A DNA stretch of 64,000 nucleotides from Serratia fonticola (GTDB lineage Bacteria > Pseudomonadota > Gammaproteobacteria > Enterobacterales > Enterobacteriaceae), in contig NZ_CP011254.1 in assembly GCF_001006005.1 (NCBI RefSeq), forward strand, positions 4,278,001 through 4,342,000, given 5' to 3'. Made by a program: the position numbers and the translations under genes. The notes under the pieces were generated by a model that was given only the letters and a program-made list of their open reading frames with translations, searched no databases and was not told the origin of the DNA. Position 1 is the stretch's first letter; every line of letters starts with the position of its first letter. This document shows positions 28,808 to 38,730 of the stretch, piece by piece.

Positions 28808-29182
28808 TCAACGCTCATCCCATTCGTCGGCAGCGCTTTGGCCTTCTTCGGTATCCAGCGGAGGGTCGAGCTGAAAATCCCCTTCCTCCCACTCATGTAG
28901 CGTATTTTCGTTGATCCACTCGGCGCGGATCTCAATCTCGTCGTAGTCACCGTCAAAAATGGCCTGGGCGGCAGCACCGCTGCGCATCGTCATGCATTCA
29001 ACGGACTCACCTTCTTCTTCGAAAAACTCCGCCTGCCACATCGTGTCGCCATCCAACATGATGTATTTTTGCAGGTTAAACTGTTGAGGTACCGGCGGTT
29101 CATCATCGCCGCCTTCCGCCGTTTCGATAAACTCTTCGCGAGCGGCTTCGATCGCTTCTTCCAGCGTGGCATACAGGCTCAT
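28808..29182 (-). CDS. msyB: acidic protein MsyB
   Basis: 124 residues, as in E. coli, highly acidic and nearly collinear: SLYATLEEAIEAAREEF at the start; IFDGDYDEIEIRAEWINENT and DTEEGQSAADEWDER at the end. In E. coli extra copies suppress secY and secA defects; its normal role is not settled. The ATG at 29182 lies six bases after AAGGAG; in-frame ATGs further upstream would be too close to that site. Confidence 0.95.
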   Translation of the reverse strand: MSLYATLEEAIEAAREEFIETAEGGDDEPPVPQQFNLQKYIMLDGDTMWQAEFFEEEGESVECMTMRSGAAAQAIFDGDYDEIEIRAEWINENTLHEWEEGDFQLDPPLDTEEGQSAADEWDER

Positions 29183-29357
29183 GCTCATCTCCTTTTTCAA
29201 TCATCTTGGGGGACACCAGCATTAATTGTTGTCGCATCGCCGCAGGATGCAAATTTTTTGTTGTCCGTTTTGCGACGATGGTTGTCCATCCGCCGGGAGA
29301 CGTGTGGCTACGGGCAGGAAATAATGACTACACACTTTGGTCTGTAGGAGAATCAGG

Positions 29358-31025
29358 ATGTTAGCCAACCCAGCAAGCAAGTACCGGCCGTTCCCGGCCA
29401 TCGATTTACCCGATCGTCAGTGGCCGGGGCGCATCCAGCAGCAGGCACCGCGCTGGTGTTCCAGCGATCTGCGTGACGGCAATCAGGCGTTGGCCGAGCC
29501 GATGGATAACGCTCGCAAGCTACAGTTTTACCAGTTGTTACTGTCCTGCGGGTTTAAGGAAATCGAGGTAGCATTTCCTTCCGCATCACAAACCGACTTT
29601 GACTTCGTTCGTCACTTGATCGAGCAACGGCTGATCCCGGATGACGTCTCAATCCAGGTGCTCACGCAGTCGCGCGACGATCTGATCGACCGCACTATGG
29701 AGTCGTTACAAGGGGCTCCACGTGCCATCGTGCATCTGTATAACGCCACCGCCCCGATGTTTCGCGACATCGTTTTCAAGCAGGACAAAGCCGCTACCGT
29801 GGCGCTGGCGGTGAATGGCGCACGCCGTATTCGCCAATGGTGCGACCGGCATCCGGAAACTGACTGGTGTTTCGAGTATTCGCCAGAGACCTTCTGCTTT
29901 ACCGAGCTGGAGTTTGCCCTGCAAATTTGTGAGGCAGTGGCGGACGTGTGGCAACCTGAACGCCAGCGGCCCATGATTATCAACCTGCCCGCCACCGTGG
30001 AGATGAGTACCCCGAACATTTATGCCGACCAGATCGAATGGTTCTGTCGCCACTTCAGCCAGCGGAAGCAGGTGACCATCAGCGTGCATCCGCATAACGA
30101 TCGCGGTACCGGTGTCGCTTGCGCAGAGTTGGCCATGCTGGCGGGGGCTGACCGAGTGGAAGGTTGCCTGTTTGGCAACGGTGAACGCACGGGTAATGTC
30201 GATTTGGTGACGTTAGCCCTCAATTTGTACACCCAGGGCATCGCGCCAGGGCTGGACTTCAGCCGGTTGAAGGAAGTGGTTGAAGTGGTGGAGCAGTGCA
30301 ACCAGTTACCGGTACACCCGCGCCATCCTTATGCCGGGGAGTTGGTGTTTACCGCGTTCTCTGGCTCGCATCAGGACGCTATCAAGAAAGGCTTTGCCGC
30401 CCAACAGCAGCGTGAAGATGGGTTATGGCAGGTGCCTTATCTGCCGCTTGACCCGGCAGACGTGGGGTGCAGCTATGAGGCGGTGATCCGCGTAAACAGC
30501 CAGTCTGGCAAGAGTGGCGCTGCCTGGCTGCTGGAGCAGAATCATGGGTTGCGCTTGCCACGTGGCTTGCAGATCGATTTCAGCAAAGTGGTGCAACAGG
30601 CCACGGATGAAAGCGGCAAGGAGATGACGGTGGCGGAAATCTGGCGGCTGTTCCGCAACAGCTACGGATTGGTGGAACAGCCGCGCTTACAGCTGCTCAG
30701 CTATCAAACGCAAAGTCAGGGTGGGGCGGCTTACAGCTTTACGGCGCAGGTGGCTCTGGCGGGGGAACCAATGCAGTTGCAAGGCAGCGGTAACGGGTTA
30801 CTGTCCAGCGCGGTGGACGCGTTATGCCAGCGCTTTGGCCTGGTGCTGGCTATCGACGATTACCATGAACACACCCTGGGGCATGAGAGCCATAGCCGGG
30901 CAGTAACCTATATCCGTTGTACCCCTGCAAGGGGGGAGGCAATTTACGGAGTAGGGATTGACGCCGACTCGGCCAGTGCCTCGCTCCAGGCTCTGTTCAA
31001 CGTGGCTGGCCGCTGTTTGCCGTGA
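29358..31025 (+). CDS. leuA: 2-isopropylmalate synthase, long (type 2) form
   Basis: About 555 residues. A TIM-barrel HMGL-like catalytic domain with the R-D-G-x-Q motif ([11 protein letters not shown]) and metal-binding HPHNDRGTG, then [16 protein letters not shown], typical of the type 2 enzymes known from actinobacteria, and a C-terminal LeuA regulatory/dimer domain. It condenses acetyl-CoA with 2-oxoisovalerate, the first step of leucine synthesis. It is not next to leuBCD, so it is probably an extra copy or a related Claisen enzyme. Start at the ATG after TAGGAGAATCAGG. Confidence 0.88.
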   Translation: MLANPASKYRPFPAIDLPDRQWPGRIQQQAPRWCSSDLRDGNQALAEPMDNARKLQFYQLLLSCGFKEIEVAFPSASQTDFDFVRHLIEQRLIPDDVSIQVLTQSRDDLIDRTMESLQGAPRAIVHLYNATAPMFRDIVFKQDKAATVALAVNGARRIRQWCDRHPETDWCFEYSPETFCFTELEFALQICEAVADVWQPERQRPMIINLPATVEMSTPNIYADQIEWFCRHFSQRKQVTISVHPHNDRGTGVACAELAMLAGADRVEGCLFGNGERTGNVDLVTLALNLYTQGIAPGLDFSRLKEVVEVVEQCNQLPVHPRHPYAGELVFTAFSGSHQDAIKKGFAAQQQREDGLWQVPYLPLDPADVGCSYEAVIRVNSQSGKSGAAWLLEQNHGLRLPRGLQIDFSKVVQQATDESGKEMTVAEIWRLFRNSYGLVEQPRLQLLSYQTQSQGGAAYSFTAQVALAGEPMQLQGSGNGLLSSAVDALCQRFGLVLAIDDYHEHTLGHESHSRAVTYIRCTPARGEAIYGVGIDADSASASLQALFNVAGRCLP

Positions 31026-31797
31026 TCGCTGGCTGAGCCTGGGTAAAATACGTGCTGGGGGAAACGCCAAGCAGGCGGCGGAACATGGCGCTAAACGCGC
31101 TGGGGCTGTCATAGCCCAGATCCAAAGCCACCTCCAGAACCGACCTTCCGGCGGCCAGGGCGTTGAGCGCCGCCAGCAGGCGGGCACGACGTACCCAGTC
31201 GCTAAAGCGTAGGCCGGTCTCACGCTGGAATCGACGGGACAGCGTACGGCCACTGACGTTGATGTGCTGCGCCGCCAGCTCCAACTCCCAAGGCTGCGCC
31301 AAAGATTGTTGAATGTGCTGGCACAGGGCCAATAAGACGCCATCGCGTGGCTCGGGAAGGTGCAGGGGCAGGATCGGCAGCATACGCAACTCATCGAGGA
31401 TCAGTTCCATAATGCGTTCTTCGCGTCCGCCGGGCCGGTAGCCGGGCTGAATATCCATCGCGCTGATAATCAGTTCACGCAATAAGGGGGAAATCTGCAC
31501 CACTTGGCACTGAGCAGGCAAATCGGCACGGGCCAGGGGATCGACGAACAGCGTGCGTGCCGCCACGTTACCGCTAAAACGCAGGTTATGTTCCACTTTG
31601 GCCGGTAACCACACGCCACGGCCGGGGGGGACGACCCAACTGCCTACGCGCGTATTCACCTGTACCACACCGCTGAGGCCATGGATCAGTTGAGCGCAGC
31701 TGTGGTAATGATCCGGTTCGCTATCGCCATCCTGATAGTCCTTTGAAAACGGCACGATAGACTGATTCTCTGGGAGAAAGTCGACGTTAAACAGCAT
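30997..31797 (-). CDS. AraC family transcriptional regulator
   Basis: 266 residues from the ATG at 31797 (GAGGAGGAAC ahead). N-terminal cupin-type ligand domain ([34 protein letters not shown]), C-terminal double helix-turn-helix ([39 protein letters not shown]). This is the cupin/AraC type seen beside exporters and metabolic genes. Its last 29 bases overlap the end of the synthase gene on the opposite strand, and it is divergent from the VOC gene, its most likely target. Confidence 0.88.
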   Translation of the reverse strand: MLFNVDFLPENQSIVPFSKDYQDGDSEPDHYHSCAQLIHGLSGVVQVNTRVGSWVVPPGRGVWLPAKVEHNLRFSGNVAARTLFVDPLARADLPAQCQVVQISPLLRELIISAMDIQPGYRPGGREERIMELILDELRMLPILPLHLPEPRDGVLLALCQHIQQSLAQPWELELAAQHINVSGRTLSRRFQRETGLRFSDWVRRARLLAALNALAAGRSVLEVALDLGYDSPSAFSAMFRRLLGVSPSTYFTQAQPAITANSGQPR

Positions 31798-31929
31798 TGT
31801 TCCTCCTCTGGAGCCTGATGACGTGTCTGTTGCAGCATGCCATGTCTTGCAGCTAGCGCAAAGCGCATTTCCTGTACGCCGTTTTGCCATGAAACGGCTT
31901 AGGCTAGCTGTTTGCCAACGGGAGGAAAT

Positions 31930-32328
31930 ATGGAACTTGCCAACGCGGTATTACGGATCGCCCGGCCCACCGACCATTTGGCCGCGATTGCCAAAATGTA
32001 TTGCCAGGGGTTGGGGTTTGAACAACTGGGCGAGTTTGCAGATCACCAGGGGTTCGATGGCATTATGCTTGGCCATCCGCATCATGCCTATCATCTGGAA
32101 TTCACCCATCACCGAGGAGTGCTGGTTGGGCGCGCGCCTACGCAAGACAACCTGCTGGTATTTTATTTGCCGGAAATAACCTGTTGGCAGAGAAGGTGCC
32201 ATCAGATGCTAGCCAGTGGCTTTGAGCGCGTGCAAGCCTACAACCCTTATTGGGATGTGCATGGGCAAACGTTTGAAGATTTGGATGGCTATCGTGTGGT
32301 GTTGCAAGCACGTGCCTGGCAAAGCTAA
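31930..32328 (+). CDS. VOC superfamily protein (glyoxalase/dioxygenase fold)
   Basis: 132 residues. Two beta-alpha-beta-beta-beta units with the YycE-like pattern: RIARPTDHLAAIAKMYCQGLGFEQLGEF in the first, NPYWDVHGQTFEDLDGYRVV in the second. The conserved His and Glu positions (DH at the first unit, ED in the last strand) would bind a metal. Substrate unknown. A GGGAGGAAAT site precedes the ATG. Divergent from the AraC-type regulator. Confidence 0.82.
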   Translation: MELANAVLRIARPTDHLAAIAKMYCQGLGFEQLGEFADHQGFDGIMLGHPHHAYHLEFTHHRGVLVGRAPTQDNLLVFYLPEITCWQRRCHQMLASGFERVQAYNPYWDVHGQTFEDLDGYRVVLQARAWQS

Positions 32329-32468
32329 TGCCGCCCTGGCGCAGATTTGCACTGTGCTGTGTGCCAGCTTTAATTGCTTTTCGTTGTATTTGGCTTTATT
32401 CTGGGGATGGTTTATATATTGATTTATAATGAAATTTCGATAACTTTAGTCTATAGATAGGGGTGGGG

Positions 32469-32879
32469 ATGACTAAAAATATAGTGGGATTATTAATAAT
32501 AAGCATTGCATCAGCTGTCCTAATTGGATGTGCTTATCATGATAAAAAGGACAGGCTTGTATACGTCTCTGGCAATGATAGCTTCGTGTTAAAAAAAGAA
32601 TGCGTCTCAGAGATGAAGCTTATACCTAACCAAAACAGAGATAAGCATCCGGATGCCATGATTTTGGCCATGATGTTGAATAAAAGTGCTGATTGTTCGG
32701 GTAAATTAAATTCTGTGTTTAATGAAAATATAGGTAGTACGGCTGCCGTATATTTTAATGATGTTGTTATTTTAGAACCTACGCAAATTTCTTCTGAAGT
32801 GAAAACAGAACTGTCATTTAGGCAATATATTCCAGATGGTAAGATAGGTATTAAAATATTAAATGCCTATCAGAAGTAA
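32469..32879 (+). CDS. AT-rich lipoprotein, SecD P1-head-like
   Basis: 136 residues. N-terminal signal with lipobox VLIGC (Cys about 21), then a mature domain that ends STAAVYFNDVVILEPTQI and EVKTELSFRQYIPDGKIGIKIL. That last part resembles the P1 head of SecD/SecDF (strand, turn, -AIvLDg-v.saP-, then a closing helix), a resemblance by eye only. The gene is clearly more AT-rich than its neighbours and is followed by a bidirectional terminator, so it is a likely horizontally acquired singleton. The ATG has AGGGGTGGGG ahead. Confidence 0.65.
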   Translation: MTKNIVGLLIISIASAVLIGCAYHDKKDRLVYVSGNDSFVLKKECVSEMKLIPNQNRDKHPDAMILAMMLNKSADCSGKLNSVFNENIGSTAAVYFNDVVILEPTQISSEVKTELSFRQYIPDGKIGIKILNAYQK

Positions 32880-32890
32880 CGGCCAGTTTC

Positions 32891-32914
32891 AAGGGAGGGA
32901 AACCCTCCCTTTTT
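32891..32914. terminator. bidirectional intrinsic terminator
   Basis: AAGGGAGGG / CCCTCCCTT stem with a 3-base loop and T-run, between the convergent lipoprotein and the 231-aa gene. Confidence 0.92.
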
Positions 32915-32928
32915 ATCTGGTTACGGGG

Positions 32929-33624
32929 CTAGTTCTGTGGGTAGTCCACTCTTACTGATATTGGCACTGAGTGGGTTTTAAAACGGATACGTGGCGTTCC
33001 TATTCCTGATGTTTTAATAAACTGTGAGCCTGGACCAATAGTATTTATAGTCTCTATCCCGTTTGCGGTTGGGTATTGAATCTGCACGTCAAATGATGAT
33101 TGTGAATTAGATGTATGATCAAAACTCGCTGTGTAGGCATCATTCCCTGACACGGCAGCAAGATCCATCCAGCCACTCCATATTCCAGGTATAAGATTGA
33201 CACCTTTCGACTGGAAGGGTTTACTTCCACCACATCTACCGTCTCTTTTTTTGGCTTCACGAGACTTCTGTAGTCCTTCCATCACAACACCTTTGCTCTG
33301 ACCTCGGCGTTGAGCAAACTTTGTCATATATATTTTTCTGGCTTCTCCTGCATCACCTTTTTTAAGTGCATCGGTGAGTTTCTGATAGTCCTTATTATTT
33401 TTGATATATGGGCAGTTCTTTTTCCCACAAATAATACAGATATTATTTTCCAGTGCCTCTTTCACCTCTTGAGGAAATGAATCAGGAACTGAACCAGGAT
33501 TTAACTTCAAATCATCCCATTCCCAGGCTCTGGTTTTGGGGTCCCAGTGGGTGTTGGGTTCATGTGGGTTGCCGCTGTTACAGTCAAATGCATCGTAGGT
33601 GACGTTGTCTGGATGATTTACCAT
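32929..33624 (-). CDS. hypothetical protein with Cys-rich motif, 231 aa
   Basis: No family recognised. The N-terminal part (about 1-55) is polar with DPKTRAWEWDD. A Cys motif C-x-x-C-x4-C at about 63-70 (ICIICGKKNCPY) could bind zinc. A basic helix-rich middle follows (TKFAQRRGQSKGVVMEGLQK), then another Cys (RCGG), and a C-terminal beta-sandwich-like part (SFDVQIQYPTANGIETINTI, RIRFKTHSVPISVRVDY). There is no signal peptide. The start has AAGGAGAAC. AT-rich and outside the E. coli order. Speculatively an effector or DNA/RNA-binding accessory protein; no immunity gene is evident. Confidence 0.7.
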   Translation of the reverse strand: MVNHPDNVTYDAFDCNSGNPHEPNTHWDPKTRAWEWDDLKLNPGSVPDSFPQEVKEALENNICIICGKKNCPYIKNNKDYQKLTDALKKGDAGEARKIYMTKFAQRRGQSKGVVMEGLQKSREAKKRDGRCGGSKPFQSKGVNLIPGIWSGWMDLAAVSGNDAYTASFDHTSNSQSSFDVQIQYPTANGIETINTIGPGSQFIKTSGIGTPRIRFKTHSVPISVRVDYPQN

Positions 33625-34014
33625 TGATGTTCTCCTTTTATGTTTTCATGTGTTCAGAATACTGTATGTATTGTAATTTGTTTATATACAGTATCTGGAT
33701 GATACAACCACTCGCAAAGGTAGGCAATAAATGAGAGCGATTCGCATTTGTGCTGTAATCCACACTACCGGAAGATATTTTGAAAGGAGAGTTAATTAGA
33801 TTAAATTTCAATATAAACAATGAATTATATTGTTATTATGGATTTTAGTTGTGTTGGGCCTCGAACTCCGTGCAAGAGTTAATCGGTAATGGGATGCGGA
33901 GGATGAATACCGTAGCCAAGTTGTAGCACGCTCGGTTCCCTCTCCTGGGCTGATGACTCCAAACAAAAAAAGCCAGCGCTGGGCGCTGGCTTAATTAAAA
34001 GGCTTCAGTGTCTA
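33625..34014. other. intergenic region upstream of the 231-aa gene
   Basis: About 390 AT-rich bases. It contains a 9-bp perfect inverted repeat (ATACTGTAT at 33659-33667 and ATACAGTAT at 33686-33694) in the promoter zone of the minus-strand gene. A 60-codon minus frame at 33638-33820 has no ribosome binding site. Confidence 0.5.
33971..33991 (-). terminator. intrinsic terminator of the POT transporter gene
   Basis: AGCCAGCGC / GCGCTGGCT, 9-bp stem with a 3-base loop. A-run on its left reads as T on minus, 24 bases after the transporter's stop. Confidence 0.88.
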
Positions 34015-35568
34015 TCAGGCGTGCGTGACCGGTTTGTCACCGCTTTTACCCTGCGTGTTTTCCAGCATACGGCGGATCGGGACGATCAGCAGGATAAGCA
34101 CGGCGGCACAGATCACCAGCGCAATAGAGCAGCGGGCGAACAGGGTTGGCAGCATGTCCAACTGATCCGCTTTCACGTGGCCACCAATCAAACCGGCGGC
34201 CAGGTTGCCCAGCGCGCTGGCACAGAACCACAGGCCCATCATCTGGCCACGCATTCTATCCGGTGCCAACAGCGTCATGGTTGCCAGGCCAATCGGGCTC
34301 AGGCAAAGCTCACCCAGCGTCAGCATCAGGATACTGCCCACCAGCCACATTGGTGACACGCCAGCGCCGCCATTGCCCAACACTTGTTGCGCGGCCAGCA
34401 TCATCAGGCCAAAGCCTGCGGCGGCAAACAGAATACCGATCACGAATTTGGTGATGCTGCTCAGGCGGATTTTGTTACGAGCCAGAGCCGGCCAGGCCCA
34501 ACTGAAGATTGGCGCCAACAGGATAATGAACAGTGCGTTAATCGATTGGAACCATACCGCTGGGATCTCGAAGTCGCCGATCATGCGGTTGGTGTAATCG
34601 TTAGCGAACAGGTTGAACGAGGTCGGTTTCTGTTCGAAGGCCGACCAGAAGAAGGCGGCAGAAATCAGCAGGATAAAACAGACCAGCAGACGAGCACGCT
34701 CTTTGCGGCTCAGGCCGGCAAAGAAGAACAGGTAGATAAAGTACAGCGTGACCGAGGCGGCGATGACGTAAACCAACATACTGGCAACGGCGACCGGGTT
34801 AATCACGATGATGCCTTGTGAGATCATAACCACGATCGCGGCAACGCCCACGGCCAGTGCAATCAGCCAGGCACCCACGCCATTTTTCTTGGCAACCGGG
34901 CTATTCCAGGTTGAGTCCAGGCCCACTTCGCTGTCATAGCGCTTCATGGCCGGTACGGCAAACACCCGGAAAATCACCAAGGCCACCAACATCCCGATAC
35001 CACCGATGCCGAAGCCCCAGTGCCAACCGTGTGAACGGATCAACCAGCCGGAAATCAGCGGGGCAATAAAGGAGCCCATGTTGATGCCCATGTAGAACAG
35101 CGAGAAGCCACCATCACGGCGCGCATCGCCTTTCTTGTACAGGGTTCCAACCATTACCGAGATACAGGTTTTGAACAGGCCGGAACCGAGCACGATAAAC
35201 ATCAGGCCGACGAAGAACAGGTCGTTGCCCATAATAGCGGACAGGGCAATCGACAGGTGACCCAGAGCGATCAGGATCGAACCGTACCAAACGGCTTTTT
35301 GCTGGCCGAGCCAGTTATCGGCTAACCAGCCACCCGGCAGTGCCGCCAGGTACATACTGCCAGCAAAGATACCGACGATCGCCGAGGCGTTTTCGCGCGC
35401 CAACCCCATCCCGCCGTCATAAACCGTGGCGGCCATAAACAGGATCAGTAATGGACGAATGCCATAAAACGAGAAGCGCTCCCACATTTCAGTGAAGAAC
35501 AACGAGCCGAGAGGATATGGATGGCCGAGGAACGTCCGGCTTTCTTTCTGATTAACAGAGGATTGCAT
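34015..35568 (-). CDS. POT family di/tripeptide:H+ symporter
   Basis: 517 residues, twelve or more membrane segments. The proton-coupling E-x-x-E-R motif is present in TM1 (FFTEMWERFSFYGIRPLL), and the PTR2 signature YMGINMGSFIAPLISGWL sits near residue 160. It imports di- and tripeptides. The sequence is not that of E. coli DtpA (which starts differently and lacks the long C-terminal tail), so I give no symbol; it looks nearer to the DtpT-like branch. Monocistronic, in the segment inserted between msyB and mdtG. Confidence 0.88.
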   Translation of the reverse strand: MQSSVNQKESRTFLGHPYPLGSLFFTEMWERFSFYGIRPLLILFMAATVYDGGMGLARENASAIVGIFAGSMYLAALPGGWLADNWLGQQKAVWYGSILIALGHLSIALSAIMGNDLFFVGLMFIVLGSGLFKTCISVMVGTLYKKGDARRDGGFSLFYMGINMGSFIAPLISGWLIRSHGWHWGFGIGGIGMLVALVIFRVFAVPAMKRYDSEVGLDSTWNSPVAKKNGVGAWLIALAVGVAAIVVMISQGIIVINPVAVASMLVYVIAASVTLYFIYLFFFAGLSRKERARLLVCFILLISAAFFWSAFEQKPTSFNLFANDYTNRMIGDFEIPAVWFQSINALFIILLAPIFSWAWPALARNKIRLSSITKFVIGILFAAAGFGLMMLAAQQVLGNGGAGVSPMWLVGSILMLTLGELCLSPIGLATMTLLAPDRMRGQMMGLWFCASALGNLAAGLIGGHVKADQLDMLPTLFARCSIALVICAAVLILLIVPIRRMLENTQGKSGDKPVTHA

Positions 35569-36045
35569 AAAGTCTTCCCAATATAATGTGCTGCGCGCTG
35601 GCAGCAGATACTGTGGTATGTCTGTGTCTGTAAGTGAGGTAATCCCGCTGATGCGGATTACCTGACAAAACCTCAGCCGCAGCGCCTATTAAGCTTGAAA
35701 ACCCTGCAGGCCATTTTATTCACTTGGTCAGAATGTTATTTCTGGCGTGATATTATTTAACCATTTGATAACTGAATGGTGGTTTTGTCTAGTACCTGTA
35801 TCCCATTTTTTAGACGAAAAGTCGACAAACATCTACTTTATTGGTTTTTATGTTGGTTGTGGCGTTATTTCGATTGACAGGTGGTTTATTGCTCTATTTG
35901 TGACTTTTGTGTCTAAAAACAATGTGTTAATAATATTATTCTTAGAGATTGGGGCAGAGCCGGAGCGAAAGGGTAACAATAATAAAAGTAAGGGAAACGG
36001 GGCTTGGATAATATTTATCAGAACAACTGGCGATAAATAGCGCTA
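35569..36045. other. intergenic, AT-rich; no supported gene
   Basis: About 475 bases, AT-rich from 35740 to 35970. A 97-codon plus frame at 35747-36040 has no ribosome binding site and no coding character. It must hold the POT transporter promoter on the left. Confidence 0.5.
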
Positions 36046-37281
36046 TTACTCTTCCTGTAACGTGTCTTCACGCATTCTCGCTGGCCGCCGCTGTAAACAC
36101 CACCAGGAATAGAACGCGTTAAATAGCACCACCAGCGCCGTCATGCAGAATACCGCGCGGAATCCATAGCTGGCAGAAACGGCGGCGCCGAGTAGTGGGC
36201 CGCTGACGTTGCCGATATCCCGGAAAGATTGGTTATAGCTGAATATTCGCCCGGCAACCTGATTGGTACAGTTGTAGATCAGCAGGGTTTGCACCGCAGG
36301 CAGCAGTGCGCCATCGGCAGCGCCGAGCAGGAAGCGCAATACGCCGAGTTGCCACGGTGTCTGGACAAAGGCCATTGGGATCAGCAACAGCACGGAAATC
36401 ACCAGCATAAACACCAGAATCCGCTCCGGGCCGATCCTGTCGCCCAGCTTGCCCAGCCGTGGCGCACTCATCAAGGCGGCAACGCCGGGTACCGAGGCGA
36501 TCAAACCGCTGACAAACGCCAGGTTGCTGATGTTGCCTGCCAGTTCACGCACGTAAAGCGTGAGGATTGGGGCAATCGAGCCAGTGGCGATCTGGATGAT
36601 CATGGTGGTGATAAACAGGCTGAGGATCAGCTTGGGACTTTTGAGCGAGGCAAACACCTGGCGCGCATGCAGCATGTCTTTTTTCTGCACTGGAGTGAAT
36701 TGTTCCCGTACGCAAAATAGCGTCAGCAGGAAACAGATAAACAGCACAGTGGCAGTGATGAAGAACACGGGGCGCAGGCCATATTGGTCAGCCAGCAAGC
36801 CGCCAATCAATGGGCCAATCAGGGCACCACTGACGCCGCCGGTCGATAAAGTACCCAGGGCCCAGCCGCTGCGATGGCGCGGCACCTGGGTAGCAATCAG
36901 CGCATTGGCGTTGGGAATAAAGCCGCCGAGCAACCCCAGCACCGCGCGCAGTGCCAGAAACTGCCAGATGTTCTGCGCCATGCCCATCAGCACCATCACA
37001 ATGCCCATTCCTAGCGCAGAACGCAGCAACATCAGCTTACGCCCACGGCGATCGGCCAGACTGCCCCAGAACGGCGAGGCAATCGCGGAGAACAGGAAGG
37101 TGATACTGAACACCAATCCGGACCACATATTCAGCGACTGATGGCCGGTAACGCCAAGAGCTTCGACGTACAGCGGCAGGAACGGCATGATCAGGCTAAA
37201 GGCCGCACCGGTCAGAAAGCAGCCCAGCCAGGTGATGAACAGGTTACGTTGCCAATTGATGGGTTCTGCTGCCGGGGCCAT
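36046..37281 (-). CDS. mdtG: multidrug efflux MFS transporter MdtG
   Basis: 411 residues from the ATG at 37281 (GGAAACC ahead), against 408 in E. coli and strongly similar ([53 protein letters not shown] as the loop 2-3 motif). Twelve-helix drug:H+ antiporter giving fosfomycin and deoxycholate tolerance in E. coli. The longer frame to a TTG at 37320 is not conserved. It precedes lpxL in the same order as E. coli, but a YciI-type gene lies between. Confidence 0.94.
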   Translation of the reverse strand: MAPAAEPINWQRNLFITWLGCFLTGAAFSLIMPFLPLYVEALGVTGHQSLNMWSGLVFSITFLFSAIASPFWGSLADRRGRKLMLLRSALGMGIVMVLMGMAQNIWQFLALRAVLGLLGGFIPNANALIATQVPRHRSGWALGTLSTGGVSGALIGPLIGGLLADQYGLRPVFFITATVLFICFLLTLFCVREQFTPVQKKDMLHARQVFASLKSPKLILSLFITTMIIQIATGSIAPILTLYVRELAGNISNLAFVSGLIASVPGVAALMSAPRLGKLGDRIGPERILVFMLVISVLLLIPMAFVQTPWQLGVLRFLLGAADGALLPAVQTLLIYNCTNQVAGRIFSYNQSFRDIGNVSGPLLGAAVSASYGFRAVFCMTALVVLFNAFYSWWCLQRRPARMREDTLQEE

Positions 37282-37465
37282 AGGTTTCCGTGCGGGAAGA
37301 GATGCCTGGCGATCGCGCAAGGCAAAAAAGTTAGCTTGGTAAGTATGCGCTTAATAACGCAGGTTATCAAATGAGCAGCTGTGTGATTTTGCGTGAAAAT
37401 GAAATAAAGTTTTAAAACGGAGAATGACAATTATTCCCGCGCCGGGCAACGCGGGAACTGAGGGT

Positions 37466-37750
37466 TCAGGCACCGGCCAAGGCTTCGAATCCGGCGCTGG
37501 TAGTGGTGAGAGCGACGTTTGTCACCTCATAATTGGCCACGGCAACGAAGGGATCTTCCGCCAGGATGGCATCCAGCTTGGTGCGTTCCATATCTTTTAC
37601 CAGGATCACGCCGCCAGTACGTGGGTTCTTACGGCCAGAGGCAATAAAGCTGCCGGCTTGAAAATAGTGCTTCAACCAGGCGATATGCCCTTCAAGATGG
37701 CTTTCTACTTCTTCAATCGGGCGGTGATAGGTCAGGCTGACGATATACAT
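37466..37750 (-). CDS. YciI-like protein
   Basis: 94 residues of the YCII/DGPF dimeric alpha+beta barrel family: MYIVSLTYHRPIEEVESHLE, conserved His near residue 22 (LEGHIAWLKHYFQAG) and DPFVAVANYEV. Function unsure, possibly a small enzyme or a binding protein. It has ACAGGAGCTTCT before the ATG. It lies between lpxL and mdtG in the same direction, at 59 bases from lpxL, so the two could be cotranscribed; not present at this place in E. coli. Confidence 0.82.
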   Translation of the reverse strand: MYIVSLTYHRPIEEVESHLEGHIAWLKHYFQAGSFIASGRKNPRTGGVILVKDMERTKLDAILAEDPFVAVANYEVTNVALTTTSAGFEALAGA

Positions 37751-37809
37751 AGAAGCTCCTGTTGCTGGGTAAGTGACAAAATCATGCGGGCCATCTCGAC
37801 CCGTAATGA

Positions 37810-38730
37810 TTAATAGAGAGAAGGCTCACCTTCTGGGCGGGTCTTGAAGCGGCGGTGTAGCCACATATATTGATCCGGCGCCATCAGGATCTCTTTTTCT
37901 ACCACCTTGTTCATAAAGGCTGCAGCCTCGACTTCGTTATCCAGCGGGAAATTTTCCACCGCTGGCTGCATGATGAGTTCGTACCCTTTGCCTTCTGGCA
38001 GGCGGCGCGGCGTAAAGGGAATGATCGCCGGTTTCCCCATGCGGATCAACACATAGCTGCCGGTGGTGGTCGCTGCTTTTTCTACGGCAAATAGCGGGGC
38101 AAACACGCTGCTGCGCGGGCCGTAGTCATGGTCCGGTGCGTACCAGATGATCTCACCCTGTTTCAGGGCGCGGATCATCCCCTTGACGTCTTTACGGTCC
38201 AGCATGGATTTGTTCGAGCGCATACGGCCCCAGGTCTGTAGCCAGTCCATCAGCTTGTTATCGTGTGGACGGTAAACGCCGATCCCCGGATTGTGGATGC
38301 CAAAGATACGAGCACCCAACTCCAGCGTCAGGAAGTGCAGGCCGATCAGCAACACCCCTTGATGATTGTCCCGTGCCTTTTGAATGTGCTCCAGGCCGCT
38401 GACGCTGAACCAGCGCTCGATACGCCAGTTGGGCCAGAACCAGGCCATGCCGGTTTCAAACAGCCCCATCCCCACGGATTCGAAGTTCTTGGCGATCAAC
38501 GCATCACGTTCGGCTCTCGGCATATCCGGAAAGCACAGTTCCAGGTTACGCTCAGTTATCGCTCGCCGGCGTTTGAGGAAACGCATTGAAAAGCGACCCA
38601 ACCCGGTCCCCAAACGATAAATAATTGGGTAGGGCAGCAGGACCAGCAGGTAGAGTAAGGCGATGCCAAACCAGGTAAGCCAGTAGCGCGGATGCAGTAA
38701 AGATCGATTGAAAGAAGGAACTTGCGTCAT
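37810..38730 (-). CDS. lpxL: lipid A lauroyltransferase LpxL (HtrB)
   Basis: 306 residues. N-terminal membrane anchor ([20 protein letters not shown]), then the lysophospholipid acyltransferase-type domain with catalytic H132 and E137 in [13 protein letters not shown], and ending [13 protein letters not shown]. It transfers a lauroyl (or similar) chain from acyl-ACP to Kdo2-lipid IVA at the inner face of the inner membrane, before lipid A export by MsbA. Same neighbourhood as E. coli lpxL, divergent from the trhO side. Confidence 0.96.
   Translation of the reverse strand: MTQVPSFNRSLLHPRYWLTWFGIALLYLLVLLPYPIIYRLGTGLGRFSMRFLKRRRAITERNLELCFPDMPRAERDALIAKNFESVGMGLFETGMAWFWPNWRIERWFSVSGLEHIQKARDNHQGVLLIGLHFLTLELGARIFGIHNPGIGVYRPHDNKLMDWLQTWGRMRSNKSMLDRKDVKGMIRALKQGEIIWYAPDHDYGPRSSVFAPLFAVEKAATTTGSYVLIRMGKPAIIPFTPRRLPEGKGYELIMQPAVENFPLDNEVEAAAFMNKVVEKEILMAPDQYMWLHRRFKTRPEGEPSLY

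Noticed and set aside
33659..33694. LexA box upstream of the 231-aa gene
   Set aside because: Half sites CTGTAT and ATACAG are 18 bases further apart than LexA allows.
34015..35568. Calling the POT transporter DtpA
   Set aside because: N-terminal and C-terminal sequence differ clearly from E. coli DtpA; only the family motifs agree.
35747..36040. 97-codon plus frame in an AT-rich gap
   Set aside because: Composition reflects AT-rich DNA (many Ile, Phe, Val); no ribosome binding site.
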